From positions 1 through 18,704 of the forward strand of contig JANXLW010000242.1 of the NCBI GenBank assembly GCA_025354965.1: DNA of 18,704 bases, in the 5' to 3' direction. Shown piece by piece: positions 7,435 to 16,417 of this stretch; position 1 is the stretch's first letter; each line of letters starts with the position of its first letter. The notes under the pieces are model-generated. The model searched no databases and was not told where the DNA came from. It was given only the letters and a program-made list of their open reading frames with translations. This stretch comes from Betaproteobacteria bacterium. Lineage in GTDB: Bacteria; Pseudomonadota; Gammaproteobacteria; Burkholderiales; Burkholderiaceae_C. The translations under genes and the position numbers were made by a program.

Positions 7435-8181
7435 ATGTCCTTGCGTGACTTTGGAAATGCCGTCTGGCGTGCTGATGAATTAAGCTGCTCAACCGGAGCG
7501 ACGGTTGCCACTGGCCACCCGGAACTGGACGGTTTATTGCCCGGCGGTGGTTGGCCGGTTGGGGCCATCAGCGAAATATTGCAAGTGCAAAGCGGCCAAC
7601 ACGAGTGGCGTCTGTTGCTACCCGCTTTGAAGCGTGCAGATATTGGGTCCGTCGTTGTGCTGGTGGGCGCTCCCCATGTACCGTTTGGACCGGGGCTGGC
7701 GGCACAGGGTTTTGATGTGCGGCAACTACTGGTAATTAGCACGGACACATCGGCTGCACGCTTGTGGGCGGCCGAGCAGGCCTTGCGTTGTTCTGAGGTG
7801 GTTACCGTGCTGGCCTGGTTGCCACAGGTTCGAGTAGAACAACTGCGGCGGTTGCAAATCACCGCTCATGCGCACAGCAAGCTTTTGTTTGTGATGCGTC
7901 CAGCACTGGCGCAAAGCGAGCCCTCGCCCGCTGTGCTGAGGGTCCAGCTATCGGCGCAGCATGCCAGTGACGCGCTTGTGGTGCGTATTTTAAAACGTCG
8001 TGGCCCGCCAATTGATCAGCCTTTGTCACTGTCAGCCCGGCCTGCACAGCTTGCAGTGTTGCTGGCAATTCACTGCGACCAGGCAGCAAATAAACCAATA
8101 CCAGGTGCCCAGTGCACGTACCTCCCCCGTTCTTTTGGAAAGTCTGGCGATGCATTGGATCGCGTTGCGAGTCATGTCTGA
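7435..8181 (+). CDS. imuA: ImuA, translesion-synthesis accessory protein
   Basis: This 248-residue RecA/SulA-related protein is the first gene of the SOS mutasome cassette. The N-terminal segment GHPELDGLLPGGGWPVGAIS is the recognisable ImuA signature; hydrophobic strands typical of a RecA-like core follow. ImuA is thought to bind ImuB and RecA and to help recruit the complex. The start at 7435 (ATG, MSLRDFGNAVW) is preferred; an open frame begins at a TTG at 7402 but adds eleven residues not expected of the family. No strong ribosome binding site is seen. The 3' end overlaps imuB by 32 nt. Expression should be controlled by the LexA box 50 nt upstream. Confidence 0.92.
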   Translation: MSLRDFGNAVWRADELSCSTGATVATGHPELDGLLPGGGWPVGAISEILQVQSGQHEWRLLLPALKRADIGSVVVLVGAPHVPFGPGLAAQGFDVRQLLVISTDTSAARLWAAEQALRCSEVVTVLAWLPQVRVEQLRRLQITAHAHSKLLFVMRPALAQSEPSPAVLRVQLSAQHASDALVVRILKRRGPPIDQPLSLSARPAQLAVLLAIHCDQAANKPIPGAQCTYLPRSFGKSGDALDRVASHV

Positions 8182-9511
8182 CCCGGCACGGCCAGGGGGT
8201 GACACTAAGTCATGTGATGACAGGTCGCCCGCGCTGGTGGATGCACTGACCGCTCTGGGCTGGAGGGCTTTGCAGTTCACGCCCAAGGTGGTACGTCTTG
8301 AAAAGGTTGTGTTGTTAGAGGTCTCTGCCTGCGAGCGCCTGTGGGGTGGGCGTCAGCCACTGCTGCGGCACTTGCTTGAATCAAGCCGAACTGTAGCAGC
8401 TATCCAATATGCTCAAGGCGCTACGTCCTTGATAGCAGTTGCCCGACTACAGACTTTCCGATTGGTTGACGCCGCGCCAGACGAATTACCCTTGGCTGCG
8501 CTCGATGCGGCTCGACCTCATATGGCCACCTTGCAAAGAATCGGTTGCACCCAGTGGGGTCATTTGCGCGCACTACCTCGTGGCGGTGTGGCGCGACGCT
8601 TCGGCGCCCCACTACTGGATGCATTGGACCGGGCCTATGGTCACAAGCCTGATCTGTACCCATGGCTGGTGTTACCGGAGGTCTTTGAGGCCACACTGGA
8701 ACTCTTCGCCCAGGTGGAGACGGCTTCTGCCATGCTGTTTGGCGCACGCCGCCTGCTTCACCAGTTACAGGTATGGTTGCAAGCGCGCCATTGGGGTGTT
8801 CTAGCCCTGGAGTTGGTGTGGACGATGGACACCCGGCGGGAAATCGCCACCCAGGGTCAATTGGTACTGCGCACCGCCGAACCTACCGGGGATATGGCTC
8901 ACTTGCAGCGTCTACTGGGGGAGCATCTGGCACGAATCATATTGCCGGCGCCGGTGCTCTACCTGCATATGCGCACACTGGAGACGCAAAAGCTGAGCAA
9001 TGAAACTGCCAGGTTGCTGCCTGACCAACAGAAAACGGGTGATAGCTTGCATCATTTGATAGAGCGCTTGAGTGCCCGACTGGGAGCCCACAAAGTGCTG
9101 CAACAAAAGTTCCAAAGCGACTATCGACCGGAACAGATGCAGGTTTGGGAGCCTAACCGAAACGCCAAAAATTCAATGCAACTTTGCGCCGACGGCAAGT
9201 GGGTTGAAGCAAGAAATGACCAGCAGGAAAACGGACTTTACCCGACTTGGCTACTGGTTTCGCCCCTGAGACTGACAGTGCGCGAGGGCAGTCCTTTGCA
9301 CCAGGGTGCACTTACTTTCCTGGCCGGCCCCCATCGGCTTGAGGCTGGCTGGTGGGGCGCTGGCGACTGCGCCCTGCGAGATTATTTTTTGGTTCACAGC
9401 GAACAGGCAGGTTTGCTGTGGATTTACCGTCAGCGACTGGCAGGGCAGGGCGCAGCGGGACTGATGGCCGCAGCAGACTCAAAATGGTATTTGCATGGCC
9501 TGTTTGCCTGA
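8150..9511 (+). CDS. imuB: ImuB, catalytically inactive Y-family polymerase homologue
   Basis: This 453-residue protein connects ImuA, the beta clamp and DnaE2 in the mutasome. It begins MHWIALRVM, where active Y-family polymerases have a catalytic Asp in the first strand, and the later SxDE motif is replaced by LLEVSACERLWGG (55-67). Both catalytic sites are therefore lost, as is usual for ImuB. The helix-hairpin-helix region (about 128-152), the little-finger area with LELFAQVETASAMLFGARRLL and DYRPEQMQVWEP, and the conserved tail around AGPHRLEAGWW and DYFLVHSEQAGLLWIYRQR are all present. I could not find a clear beta-clamp motif. The frame stays open back to 8000, but 8150 is chosen for the MHWIAL start and a GGAAAG about 10 nt upstream. 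It overlaps imuA by 32 nt and dnaE2 by 17 nt. Confidence 0.93.
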   Translation: MHWIALRVMSDPARPGGDTKSCDDRSPALVDALTALGWRALQFTPKVVRLEKVVLLEVSACERLWGGRQPLLRHLLESSRTVAAIQYAQGATSLIAVARLQTFRLVDAAPDELPLAALDAARPHMATLQRIGCTQWGHLRALPRGGVARRFGAPLLDALDRAYGHKPDLYPWLVLPEVFEATLELFAQVETASAMLFGARRLLHQLQVWLQARHWGVLALELVWTMDTRREIATQGQLVLRTAEPTGDMAHLQRLLGEHLARIILPAPVLYLHMRTLETQKLSNETARLLPDQQKTGDSLHHLIERLSARLGAHKVLQQKFQSDYRPEQMQVWEPNRNAKNSMQLCADGKWVEARNDQQENGLYPTWLLVSPLRLTVREGSPLHQGALTFLAGPHRLEAGWWGAGDCALRDYFLVHSEQAGLLWIYRQRLAGQGAAGLMAAADSKWYLHGLFA

Positions 9512-12500
9512 CATAGGTCTTCCGGCTTATGCCGAGCTGCACTGCCTGTCCAACTTCAGCTTTCAGCGTGGTGCCTCGCATCCGGAAGAATTGGTGGCGC
9601 GCGCTTCAGCACTGGGATATAGCGCGCTAGCCATCACGGACGAGTGTTCGGTGGCCGGTGCGGTGCGGGCACACACTGAGGCGAAGAAGCTCGGGTTGAA
9701 ACTGCTGCCAGGAGCCGAGTTTGCGGTGGCTGGTTTGGGTACAGGAGCCGGTTTTACTGTTATTGCCCTGCCGCATGGGTTGGAGGGTTGGGGTAATCTG
9801 TGCGAGTTCATAACGGTCGCGAGGCGGGCCGCACCCAAAGGCCAATACCGGGTGGCCTGGCCCGACCCTCACTGGCATATGCTGGTCGGCTGCGAGGTCT
9901 TGCTGGCTCTACCGTTCGCTGTTAGCTTGGAAGCTGCTTGCGCAATATGCATAAAAACCAGAGGCCTTTTTGGTTCAAACGTGTGGCTGGCTGTGGAACT
10001 GCTGCTGGGACCGATGGATGCGATCCTGCGGTACAAGCTGGAACAGGTATCAAAGATCACCGGTGTGCCGTTGGTAGCGGCCGGTAATGTGCACATGCAC
10101 GTGCGCTCGCGCAAGCCGCTGCAGGATGTGATCACTGCGGTGCGCCTGGGGCGACCGGTGTCCGAATGCGGCTTTGCCTTGCAGTCCAACGCAGAAGCGC
10201 ACTTGCGTTCCCGCCAGCGGCTGGGGAGCCTCTACCCGCAAGATTTGCTGGCAGCCACCCTGACGGTGGCGGCACGCTGTACTTTCAGTCTGGACGAGTT
10301 GCGCTACCAATATCCGTTGGAGACCGTGCTGCCTGGTCTTACTGCGGCGCAAACCCTACGCCAGCTTACTTTGACTGGCGCCAGCCGGCGCTACCCGCAG
10401 GGCATAGCGACTGATGTGCAGCAGCAAATCGAGCATGAACTGGCACTCATTACCGAGCTTCACTATGAGATGTATTTCCTGACGGTACACGACATCGTGG
10501 CTTTTGCCCGCAAGCGTCACATCCTGTGCCAGGGACGCGGTTCGGCCGCCAATTCAGCGGTGTGCTATTGCCTGGGAATCACCGAGGTCGATCCCTCCCG
10601 CATGAACATGCTTTTTGAACGATTTATCAGCCGCGAGCGCAACGAGCCGCCCGATATCGACGTCGACTTCGAACATGATCGACGCGAAGAAGTCATCCAG
10701 TACATCTATGCCAAGTACGGGCGTGAGCGCGCCGCTTTGACTGCCACTGTCATCAGCTACCGGCCACGCAGTGCCTTGCGTGACGTCGGGCGCGCGCTGG
10801 GCATTGATGTAGTTCTGATCACGGCTTTGGCCAAAGAGCATCCCGGTATGTACAGCCGTGAGGTGTTGACTGATCGCTTGCAGGCTGCGCTGGACCGGTT
10901 GGGGCCAGGCTTTGTTCAACCGAACACAGTGTTGCTTGATCTCTGGCTGCACTTGAGCCGCCAGATTCAGCGCTTTCCGCGTCATCTCAGCCAGCACGTA
11001 GGTGGCTTTGTCCTGACCAAAGATAAGCTCACACGGGTGGTGCCAGTAGAGAACGCCGCCATGCCCAATAGAAGCATTGTCCAGTGGGACAAGGATGATC
11101 TGGATGCCATGGGTCTGCTCAAGGTCGACGTACTTGCACTGGGCATGCTCAGCGCCATTCGACGCTGCCTGGATCTCATCAGTACGCGGCGCGGCATCAT
11201 ATTCAGGATGCAAGACATTCCTGCCGAAGACTCAGCCACCTACGACATGATCTGCAAGGCTGACACGGTGGGCGTGTTCCAGATTGAGAGCCGCGCGCAG
11301 ATGAGCATGCTGCCGCGACTGAAGCCTCGCTGCTTTTACGATCTGGTGATCGAAGTGGCCATTGTGCGTCCGGGACCGATTCAAGGCGGCATGGTGCACC
11401 CCTACCTGAAAGCGCGTGAGCATCCTGAGCAAGTGGTGTACCCCAGTGAGGCACTGAAAGAAGCCTTGAAGCGCACGCTGGGAGTGCCCATTTTTCAGGA
11501 GCAGGTGATGCAGATTGCCATGCTGGCGGCAGGTTTCAGTGCCGGTGAGTCGGACAGCTTGCGCCGATCCATGGCGGCCTGGAAGCGCAAGGGTGGTGTG
11601 CACAAGTTTTATGACCGCATGGTAGGTGGCATGGTCGAACGAGGTTACACACAGGAGTTTGCCGAGAGAATTTTCAAACAGATTGAAGGTTTTGGCGAGT
11701 ACGGATTCCCGGAAAGCCACGCTGCGAGTTTTGCACTGCTGGTCTATGCAAGTTGCTGGCTCAAGCGTCATGAGCCTGCCTGCTATTTGGTGGCTATGCT
11801 TAACAGTCAGCCGATGGGTTTTTATGGCCCGTCGCAGCTGGTGCAGGACGCTCGCCGACATGACGTTGAGGTTCGCGCAGTCGATGTAATGCACAGCGAT
11901 TGGGATTGCACTTTGGAAGAGAAATGGGGCTCTGACCGCCACTTGGTCACCAGCCAATCCGCTGTTCGTCTGGGTTTTCGTATGGTCAGCAGTTTGCGCG
12001 AAGACGTTGTGCAACGCATTGTGGCCGCGCGTACCGTGGCACCTTTCACCAGTACCGAAGACTTGGCCCTGCGTGCTGAACTCGACCAGAGCGACCTTAC
12101 AGCCCTGGCCAGTGCCGATGCACTGGTGTCACTTGCAGGCCATCGTCGTCAGCAGGTGTGGCAGGCTGCTGCACTCAAACCGGCGCCGGGCCTGCTGCGG
12201 GCCGTGCCGGTAGCAGAAGACTTTTTGGAATTGCCCGCTGCCAGCGAAGGCGAAGAAGTGGTTTTTGATTACGCCGCGCTTGGGCTCACTTTAAGGTCGC
12301 ATCCCTTGGCCCTCTTGCGCGGGCAGTTGGCAAAAGAAAAACTGTTCACAGCCGCCCAACTGCGCGACCTGCCCAGCGGACGTTTAGTGCGGGCTTGCGG
12401 CATTGTCACCATGCGGCAACAACCGCAAACCGCCAAAGGCGTGGTGTTCGTCACCCTGGAGGATGAAACCGGCACGGTGAATGTGATTGTGTGGAAGAGT

Positions 12501-12674
12501 CTGCGCGAACGTCAGCGTAAAGAGTTGCTGCACTCACGCCTGCTGGCGGTCTACGGGGTGTGGCAGCGCGATGAGGATAGTGGTGGCGAGGTGCGCCACT
12601 TGATTGCCAAGCGTTTGAAAGATCTGACGCCATTGCTGGGTCAACTGGTGACGCAAAGTCGAGAGTTTCATTGA
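9495..12674 (+). CDS. dnaE2: Error-prone DNA polymerase III alpha subunit DnaE2 (ImuC)
   Basis: This 1059-residue C-family polymerase copies past lesions during the SOS response. An N-terminal PHP domain begins with AELHCLSNFSF (13-23) and GYSALAITDECSVAG (41-55). The polymerase core has PDIDVDFEHDRRE (386-398) with catalytic Asp389 and Asp391, and the third Asp545 in LLKVDVLALG. GVFQIESRAQMSMLPRLKPR and FPESHAASFALLVYASCWLK follow. A helix-hairpin-helix stretch and a C-terminal OB fold (about 964-1040) complete the protein. It lacks the tau-binding tail of replicative DnaE and has the usual DnaE2 length. Start ATG 9495 lies inside the end of imuB (17-nt overlap), implying translational coupling. 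There is no intein and no frameshift. Confidence 0.97.
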   Translation: MACLPDIGLPAYAELHCLSNFSFQRGASHPEELVARASALGYSALAITDECSVAGAVRAHTEAKKLGLKLLPGAEFAVAGLGTGAGFTVIALPHGLEGWGNLCEFITVARRAAPKGQYRVAWPDPHWHMLVGCEVLLALPFAVSLEAACAICIKTRGLFGSNVWLAVELLLGPMDAILRYKLEQVSKITGVPLVAAGNVHMHVRSRKPLQDVITAVRLGRPVSECGFALQSNAEAHLRSRQRLGSLYPQDLLAATLTVAARCTFSLDELRYQYPLETVLPGLTAAQTLRQLTLTGASRRYPQGIATDVQQQIEHELALITELHYEMYFLTVHDIVAFARKRHILCQGRGSAANSAVCYCLGITEVDPSRMNMLFERFISRERNEPPDIDVDFEHDRREEVIQYIYAKYGRERAALTATVISYRPRSALRDVGRALGIDVVLITALAKEHPGMYSREVLTDRLQAALDRLGPGFVQPNTVLLDLWLHLSRQIQRFPRHLSQHVGGFVLTKDKLTRVVPVENAAMPNRSIVQWDKDDLDAMGLLKVDVLALGMLSAIRRCLDLISTRRGIIFRMQDIPAEDSATYDMICKADTVGVFQIESRAQMSMLPRLKPRCFYDLVIEVAIVRPGPIQGGMVHPYLKAREHPEQVVYPSEALKEALKRTLGVPIFQEQVMQIAMLAAGFSAGESDSLRRSMAAWKRKGGVHKFYDRMVGGMVERGYTQEFAERIFKQIEGFGEYGFPESHAASFALLVYASCWLKRHEPACYLVAMLNSQPMGFYGPSQLVQDARRHDVEVRAVDVMHSDWDCTLEEKWGSDRHLVTSQSAVRLGFRMVSSLREDVVQRIVAARTVAPFTSTEDLALRAELDQSDLTALASADALVSLAGHRRQQVWQAAALKPAPGLLRAVPVAEDFLELPAASEGEEVVFDYAALGLTLRSHPLALLRGQLAKEKLFTAAQLRDLPSGRLVRACGIVTMRQQPQTAKGVVFVTLEDETGTVNVIVWKSLRERQRKELLHSRLLAVYGVWQRDEDSGGEVRHLIAKRLKDLTPLLGQLVTQSREFH

Positions 12675-12773
12675 TTGCTCAGCGAAAATTGGTTGGCATT
12701 TTCGAACTTGAAAAGGGCATGGTGGTATCTGAAGATATCCGTGGACTTGAACAGCGACCCCGCAGTGCATGTG

Positions 12774-13976
12774 ATGGATATGATCCATCCAGTGTTGAAA
12801 CCATTTTTTCACTTGTTTGCACGCTCTCTGGGGGTCCGAATTGCATTCGCTGCGATGGTGTTTTGCGTTCTGGTTTTCCTGGATGTGGCGCGGCGTGCGC
12901 CGGTACCACCGCTGCCCAGTGCGGTCTGGCCGACGGAGGTCAAATTGTCTGCCAGCAGCGTGTTGGTCGCCAAAGGGCGTGGTCACATACCCATGCCTGC
13001 CAACACGCCTGCTGCCCATGCCAGCAGTCTGCTGGCAATGCCTTCATCGCATCCCTCAGCCGTGATGGCATTCTGGTTTGCCGGCACGGGTGAAAGTGCC
13101 CCAGACGTCCAAATTGCCGCAGCGCATTTTGACCGGGCTGCGCAGCTGTGGAGTGCCGCGCGTTTTGTTGTCAATCGGCACACTCTCGGGGGGCAGCTGA
13201 ACTTTGGATTGAGGCGGCTGGGCAATCCGGTGGCGTGGCTCGATGGCCACGGCAGGATCCATTTGTTTGTGGTGGCTACTGGTCTGGGTGGCTGGGCTGC
13301 GGCACGCATTGTTCATTTGCGCCAAAGCCAGGAAGGCCAGGACTTCTCTGCGCTGTCATTTGACGTTGTTCGGGTGTTGCCCTTGTCTTGGCTGTGGAAC
13401 ACCAGCTTTCTGGTGCGCACCGCGCCGCTTCTTCTCAAAGACGGCGGCATGGTGTTGCCGGCTCATTTTGAATTGGGCATCAAATACCCGCTTGCCTTAC
13501 GCTTTGACGCCGGTGGCGAGTTCCTGGGAATGGTGCGGATTTCCAGTCGCAAGCACTTGTTGCAACCCACGCTCGTGATGTTCAACGAATCGAACTGGTT
13601 GGCTCTGATGCGCGACCAGCGCATTGACGGCAAAGTGGCCGCGGCTCAAACTTTGGATGGCGGGCAGAACTGGACTGATTCGCCTGATCTGGCGCTGGAC
13701 AATCCCGATTCTTCCGTGGCGGGGTTGGCACTGGCACCGGGGCGCATGTTTCTGGCCCACAATTCTTCACCCCACTCGCGTACTGTGCTGGATTTGAGTG
13801 CTTCAGCAGATGGACGGACATGGTTATTGGCCCAGACGCTGGCGCACGGCGCGGGTTCTGACGAGTACTCTTACCCGGCCTTGGCCTGGTCTGACGATAG
13901 TTTGTGGTTGAGCTACAGCGATCAGCGCCAGCGTATTGCCTGGCAACGATTTTCCTTTTCTGCATCGGCACGCTGA
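12774..13976 (+). CDS. Membrane-anchored sialidase-fold (BNR repeat) protein
   Basis: This 400-residue protein has one membrane helix near the N-terminus (about 21-38). A large exported domain follows with Asp-box repeats: TLDGGQNW (293-300) matches S/T-x-D-x-G-x-x-W, and SADGRTW (344-350) is a shortened version. Other family-like parts are the HASSLLAMPSSHPSAVMAFW strand (82-101), GNPVAWLDGHGRIHLF and DEYSYPALAW (363-372). Proteins of this type are often called exo-alpha-sialidase, but I cannot assign the catalytic Arg triad, Tyr/Glu pair or Asp, and true sialic acid hydrolysis is unproven. The frame is open from 12675; 12774 or 12780 are the likelier starts, neither with a good ribosome binding site. 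It follows dnaE2 by 99 nt and precedes a membrane protein gene by 13 nt. Confidence 0.75.
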   Translation: MDMIHPVLKPFFHLFARSLGVRIAFAAMVFCVLVFLDVARRAPVPPLPSAVWPTEVKLSASSVLVAKGRGHIPMPANTPAAHASSLLAMPSSHPSAVMAFWFAGTGESAPDVQIAAAHFDRAAQLWSAARFVVNRHTLGGQLNFGLRRLGNPVAWLDGHGRIHLFVVATGLGGWAAARIVHLRQSQEGQDFSALSFDVVRVLPLSWLWNTSFLVRTAPLLLKDGGMVLPAHFELGIKYPLALRFDAGGEFLGMVRISSRKHLLQPTLVMFNESNWLALMRDQRIDGKVAAAQTLDGGQNWTDSPDLALDNPDSSVAGLALAPGRMFLAHNSSPHSRTVLDLSASADGRTWLLAQTLAHGAGSDEYSYPALAWSDDSLWLSYSDQRQRIAWQRFSFSASAR

Positions 13977-13989
13977 GGCCTCATCGATC

Positions 13990-14676
13990 ATGGACATCAG
14001 CACTCTTTCAAACATTCTGTTTTCGACCGAGAACCCAGTGTTGCCCGGCCCCTTGGTCATGCGACTGGCCTTGCATGGCGCATGGGCCATCGTGCTGGGC
14101 AGCGGTGTCATGCTGATGGCTGACAAGCTGCCTCGCACCTATCGAATGGGGCTGAGTTTTTTAGTGATGTTGTGGACCCTGTTGCCGGGTAGCACCTCAC
14201 CCGCGTATTGGCTGGGTCTGGCGTTTCAAATGCCCAGTTTGATGAGCACTGTCATTTGTCTGGCGTGGTTTTTAAATCGTGTGCGATCCAAGCAGAGCCC
14301 GGCTTTTTCGATAGCAGGGTCCCAGGCCCGGGTGATAAAAATTCTGACTATGTTTGGTGTCGTGTTGGGCTGGGTATTGTTACTGGACACGCTGGCCTGG
14401 TTGCCAGTGTCGGTTTACGCGTGGGGCTTCAGTTCAGCCGCTTTCGGTGCTGTGGCTGTCTTGGCTACCTTGCTGTGGTTGATGATGAGGTCTGTCGGTT
14501 CGGTCTTGCCGCTTATTGTGTTGACCCTGTTTGTCCTAAGCCGATTACCCACCGGCAATGTGTGGGATGCGCTGCTGGATCCGTGGCTATGGATAGCGCT
14601 TCAGATTGGATGGCTTATCAATGTGGCACGTCGCCTGATGGCGGCAGGGCGTTGGCCACCAGCCACTCGCGTCTGA
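13990..14676 (+). CDS. Polytopic membrane protein of unknown function
   Basis: This 228-residue protein has about seven hydrophobic segments (roughly 22-44, 50-66, 72-95, 118-140, 143-166, 170-185 and 198-215). Arginine/lysine-rich loops (NRVRSKQ at 96-102, and the ARRLMAAGR tail) suggest a cytoplasmic C-terminus. I recognise no named family. The start at 13990 (MDISTLSNILF) is preferred over the open frame from 13936, whose first 18 residues overlap the previous gene. It starts 13 nt after the sialidase-fold gene, so the pair is likely one operon and one functional unit. Its last 59 nt overlap the end of the convergent ArnT-like gene. Confidence 0.75.
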   Translation: MDISTLSNILFSTENPVLPGPLVMRLALHGAWAIVLGSGVMLMADKLPRTYRMGLSFLVMLWTLLPGSTSPAYWLGLAFQMPSLMSTVICLAWFLNRVRSKQSPAFSIAGSQARVIKILTMFGVVLGWVLLLDTLAWLPVSVYAWGFSSAAFGAVAVLATLLWLMMRSVGSVLPLIVLTLFVLSRLPTGNVWDALLDPWLWIALQIGWLINVARRLMAAGRWPPATRV

Positions 14677-16414
14677 ACAACCAGGTTTGCGGATACCAAA
14701 GACTAGAGAACGTTATTTCACCGCTACGATGACGACCTTTGACTTCCCAGCGCGTCCCCAGCACAGAGCAAACCGGCACGCAGGGAGGAAGTTGCTCGGC
14801 GGGTTCCGATTGGAGCCAGACGACGGCATCGAAGTCAGCCAGCAGACGACCAAGTTCGGCGGCACTCGATCTGGAGCCGGAACCGGCACGGCCGTCACTG
14901 TCGTAGGGCACAAACAGGTTACCCGGCAACAAAAACTGAAACCGCTCGAATTGGCTGTTGAAACCATTTGGAACGGCGACCCGGGCATGGTGAAGTTTGG
15001 TAGCTGTTTGCGGCTCGTACTGCCCAGCCGCCCCATTCAAGGGCTCGGTGGTCAGACTGAAACAGGCGTATACCGCGAAGCACGTGGCGACAGTGCAGGA
15101 CCGGGTCCAGGCAGCTTTCAACAAGCCTCCCAGCACGAGCATCAGACCAGCGACAAAGGCGAACATCGTGGTAACCAATTCGATGCTGGTTCCAATGCCA
15201 ATGTCATGTTCCGCCCAAGCGATGCGCCCTAGTGCCACGATGAAAAGTGCGCACAGTAGCAACGACAGCAAAAACCAGCCACGGGCAATGCGTTCCCAGT
15301 AAAGAGCCATCAACATGGCCAGTGCTGGCATGGCGGGAATGACGTAGCGCGCTGAGCGTTGACTGGGCAGGGTAAACACAACGAGCCACACGGCCAACCA
15401 GGTCAGCAATATCAATAGGTGAGGTGACAGCTTGGTTGTGTCACTGCGCTGTTGCCAGACCCGAAACCCGACCCCTGCCAGACCAATGACAACGAACGCC
15501 AGCAGACCGGCATTTTGCACATAAGCCAGCAGTTGCGCCCACATGCTGACGCCACCACCCAGCAAGGCCACATGCCAGTAGCCCTGACCACTTGACAGCT
15601 TGGCCGCGTTTTCGCCGATGACAAATTCTTGCCATACGGCACCAGGGTCGGGATCAAGCACAAACCACAAGGCAAAAATCCCCAACGCCATGACCGCACT
15701 GAGTCCCACTTTGAGGGTGGTCTGAATCACTGCACGCCAAGTCGGTGTGGGTGTGCTCAGTATCTGAGCGCACCACAGCGCGGCGGCGGCGGGTGCAATC
15801 AGGGCAAACGATTTATAAGCCAGCCCCAACCCCAATGCCAGGCCAAACCCCACGTGGGCCAGCCAACCCGGGTCGTTCGCTGGCGTTGTCGACGTTTGAC
15901 GCAATCGTTGCCATAACAGCCAGAACATGGGTCCATTGAGCCAAAACGTTTCCGGGGCGCTGGTCAAAAACGTCCGACCAAAACGGAAGGTGCAAAAAAA
16001 TGCCAGGTAGATGCAAGCCGCCAGGCAGGCAGTGCGCAGATTGGCGGTAATTCTTTTTACCGTCCAGGCTACCGCGCCAGCTATCAGCAGCGTGTAGATC
16101 AAGCTGGGCGTGCGCAGCGCAGCCAGACTCCAGTTATGACCCCAATCACCAGCCACCATGGCCTGCCAAAACAGCAGCGGCGGTTTGGTGTTGCGCATGT
16201 GGTCCAGTTCGGACACCAGCGGCAGCCAGTGGTTTGACGCAGCCGTCAGGCGTGCGATGTGCGTGTAAACCAGCTCATCGCCGTTGCTCGGAATGTACTG
16301 TCCGCCCAGACCGAAAGCGTAGATGCCAATGGCAAATATCAGCAAAGCCAGCCAGGCCAGTGTCGGGGCATCAAAATGTCCATGTTGCAACGGGCGCAGC
16401 TGGCGGCGGCTCAT
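14618..16414 (-). CDS. ArnT-like GT-C family glycosyltransferase
   Basis: This 598-residue integral membrane enzyme has about ten to twelve helices and a soluble C-terminal domain. The first periplasmic loop has the GT-C metal/catalytic pair in PSNGDELVY (Asp46-Glu47), then SELDHMRNTKPPLLFW (68-83), the arrangement of ArnT/PMT-type enzymes. These transfer a sugar from a polyprenyl-phosphate donor to lipid A or another acceptor on the periplasmic side. The acceptor and sugar here are unknown; 4-amino-arabinose transfer is possible but not indicated, as no arn genes are near. It starts 3 nt after gtrA-like, in a minus-strand operon. The last residues run into the convergent membrane gene, with a 59-nt overlap at the 3' end. 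Confidence 0.85.
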   Translation of the reverse strand: MSRRQLRPLQHGHFDAPTLAWLALLIFAIGIYAFGLGGQYIPSNGDELVYTHIARLTAASNHWLPLVSELDHMRNTKPPLLFWQAMVAGDWGHNWSLAALRTPSLIYTLLIAGAVAWTVKRITANLRTACLAACIYLAFFCTFRFGRTFLTSAPETFWLNGPMFWLLWQRLRQTSTTPANDPGWLAHVGFGLALGLGLAYKSFALIAPAAAALWCAQILSTPTPTWRAVIQTTLKVGLSAVMALGIFALWFVLDPDPGAVWQEFVIGENAAKLSSGQGYWHVALLGGGVSMWAQLLAYVQNAGLLAFVVIGLAGVGFRVWQQRSDTTKLSPHLLILLTWLAVWLVVFTLPSQRSARYVIPAMPALAMLMALYWERIARGWFLLSLLLCALFIVALGRIAWAEHDIGIGTSIELVTTMFAFVAGLMLVLGGLLKAAWTRSCTVATCFAVYACFSLTTEPLNGAAGQYEPQTATKLHHARVAVPNGFNSQFERFQFLLPGNLFVPYDSDGRAGSGSRSSAAELGRLLADFDAVVWLQSEPAEQLPPCVPVCSVLGTRWEVKGRHRSGEITFSSLWYPQTWLFRREWLVANALPPSGDVPH

Positions 16415-16417
16415 GGC

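Noticed and set aside
8000..8149. N-terminal extension of ImuB
   Set aside because: The extension lies fully inside imuA and translates to a Cys/Gln-rich stretch; MHWIAL at 8150 is the normal ImuB beginning.
10554..12014. Minus-strand open frames of 219 and 260 residues (10554-11213 and 11232-12014)
   Set aside because: They are antisense to dnaE2 catalytic motifs; such long shadows are common opposite GC-rich genes and no family is recognisable.
14687..15232. 181-residue plus-strand open frame
   Set aside because: It is antisense to the C-terminal domain of the ArnT-like enzyme and has low-complexity Arg/Gln/Gly content.
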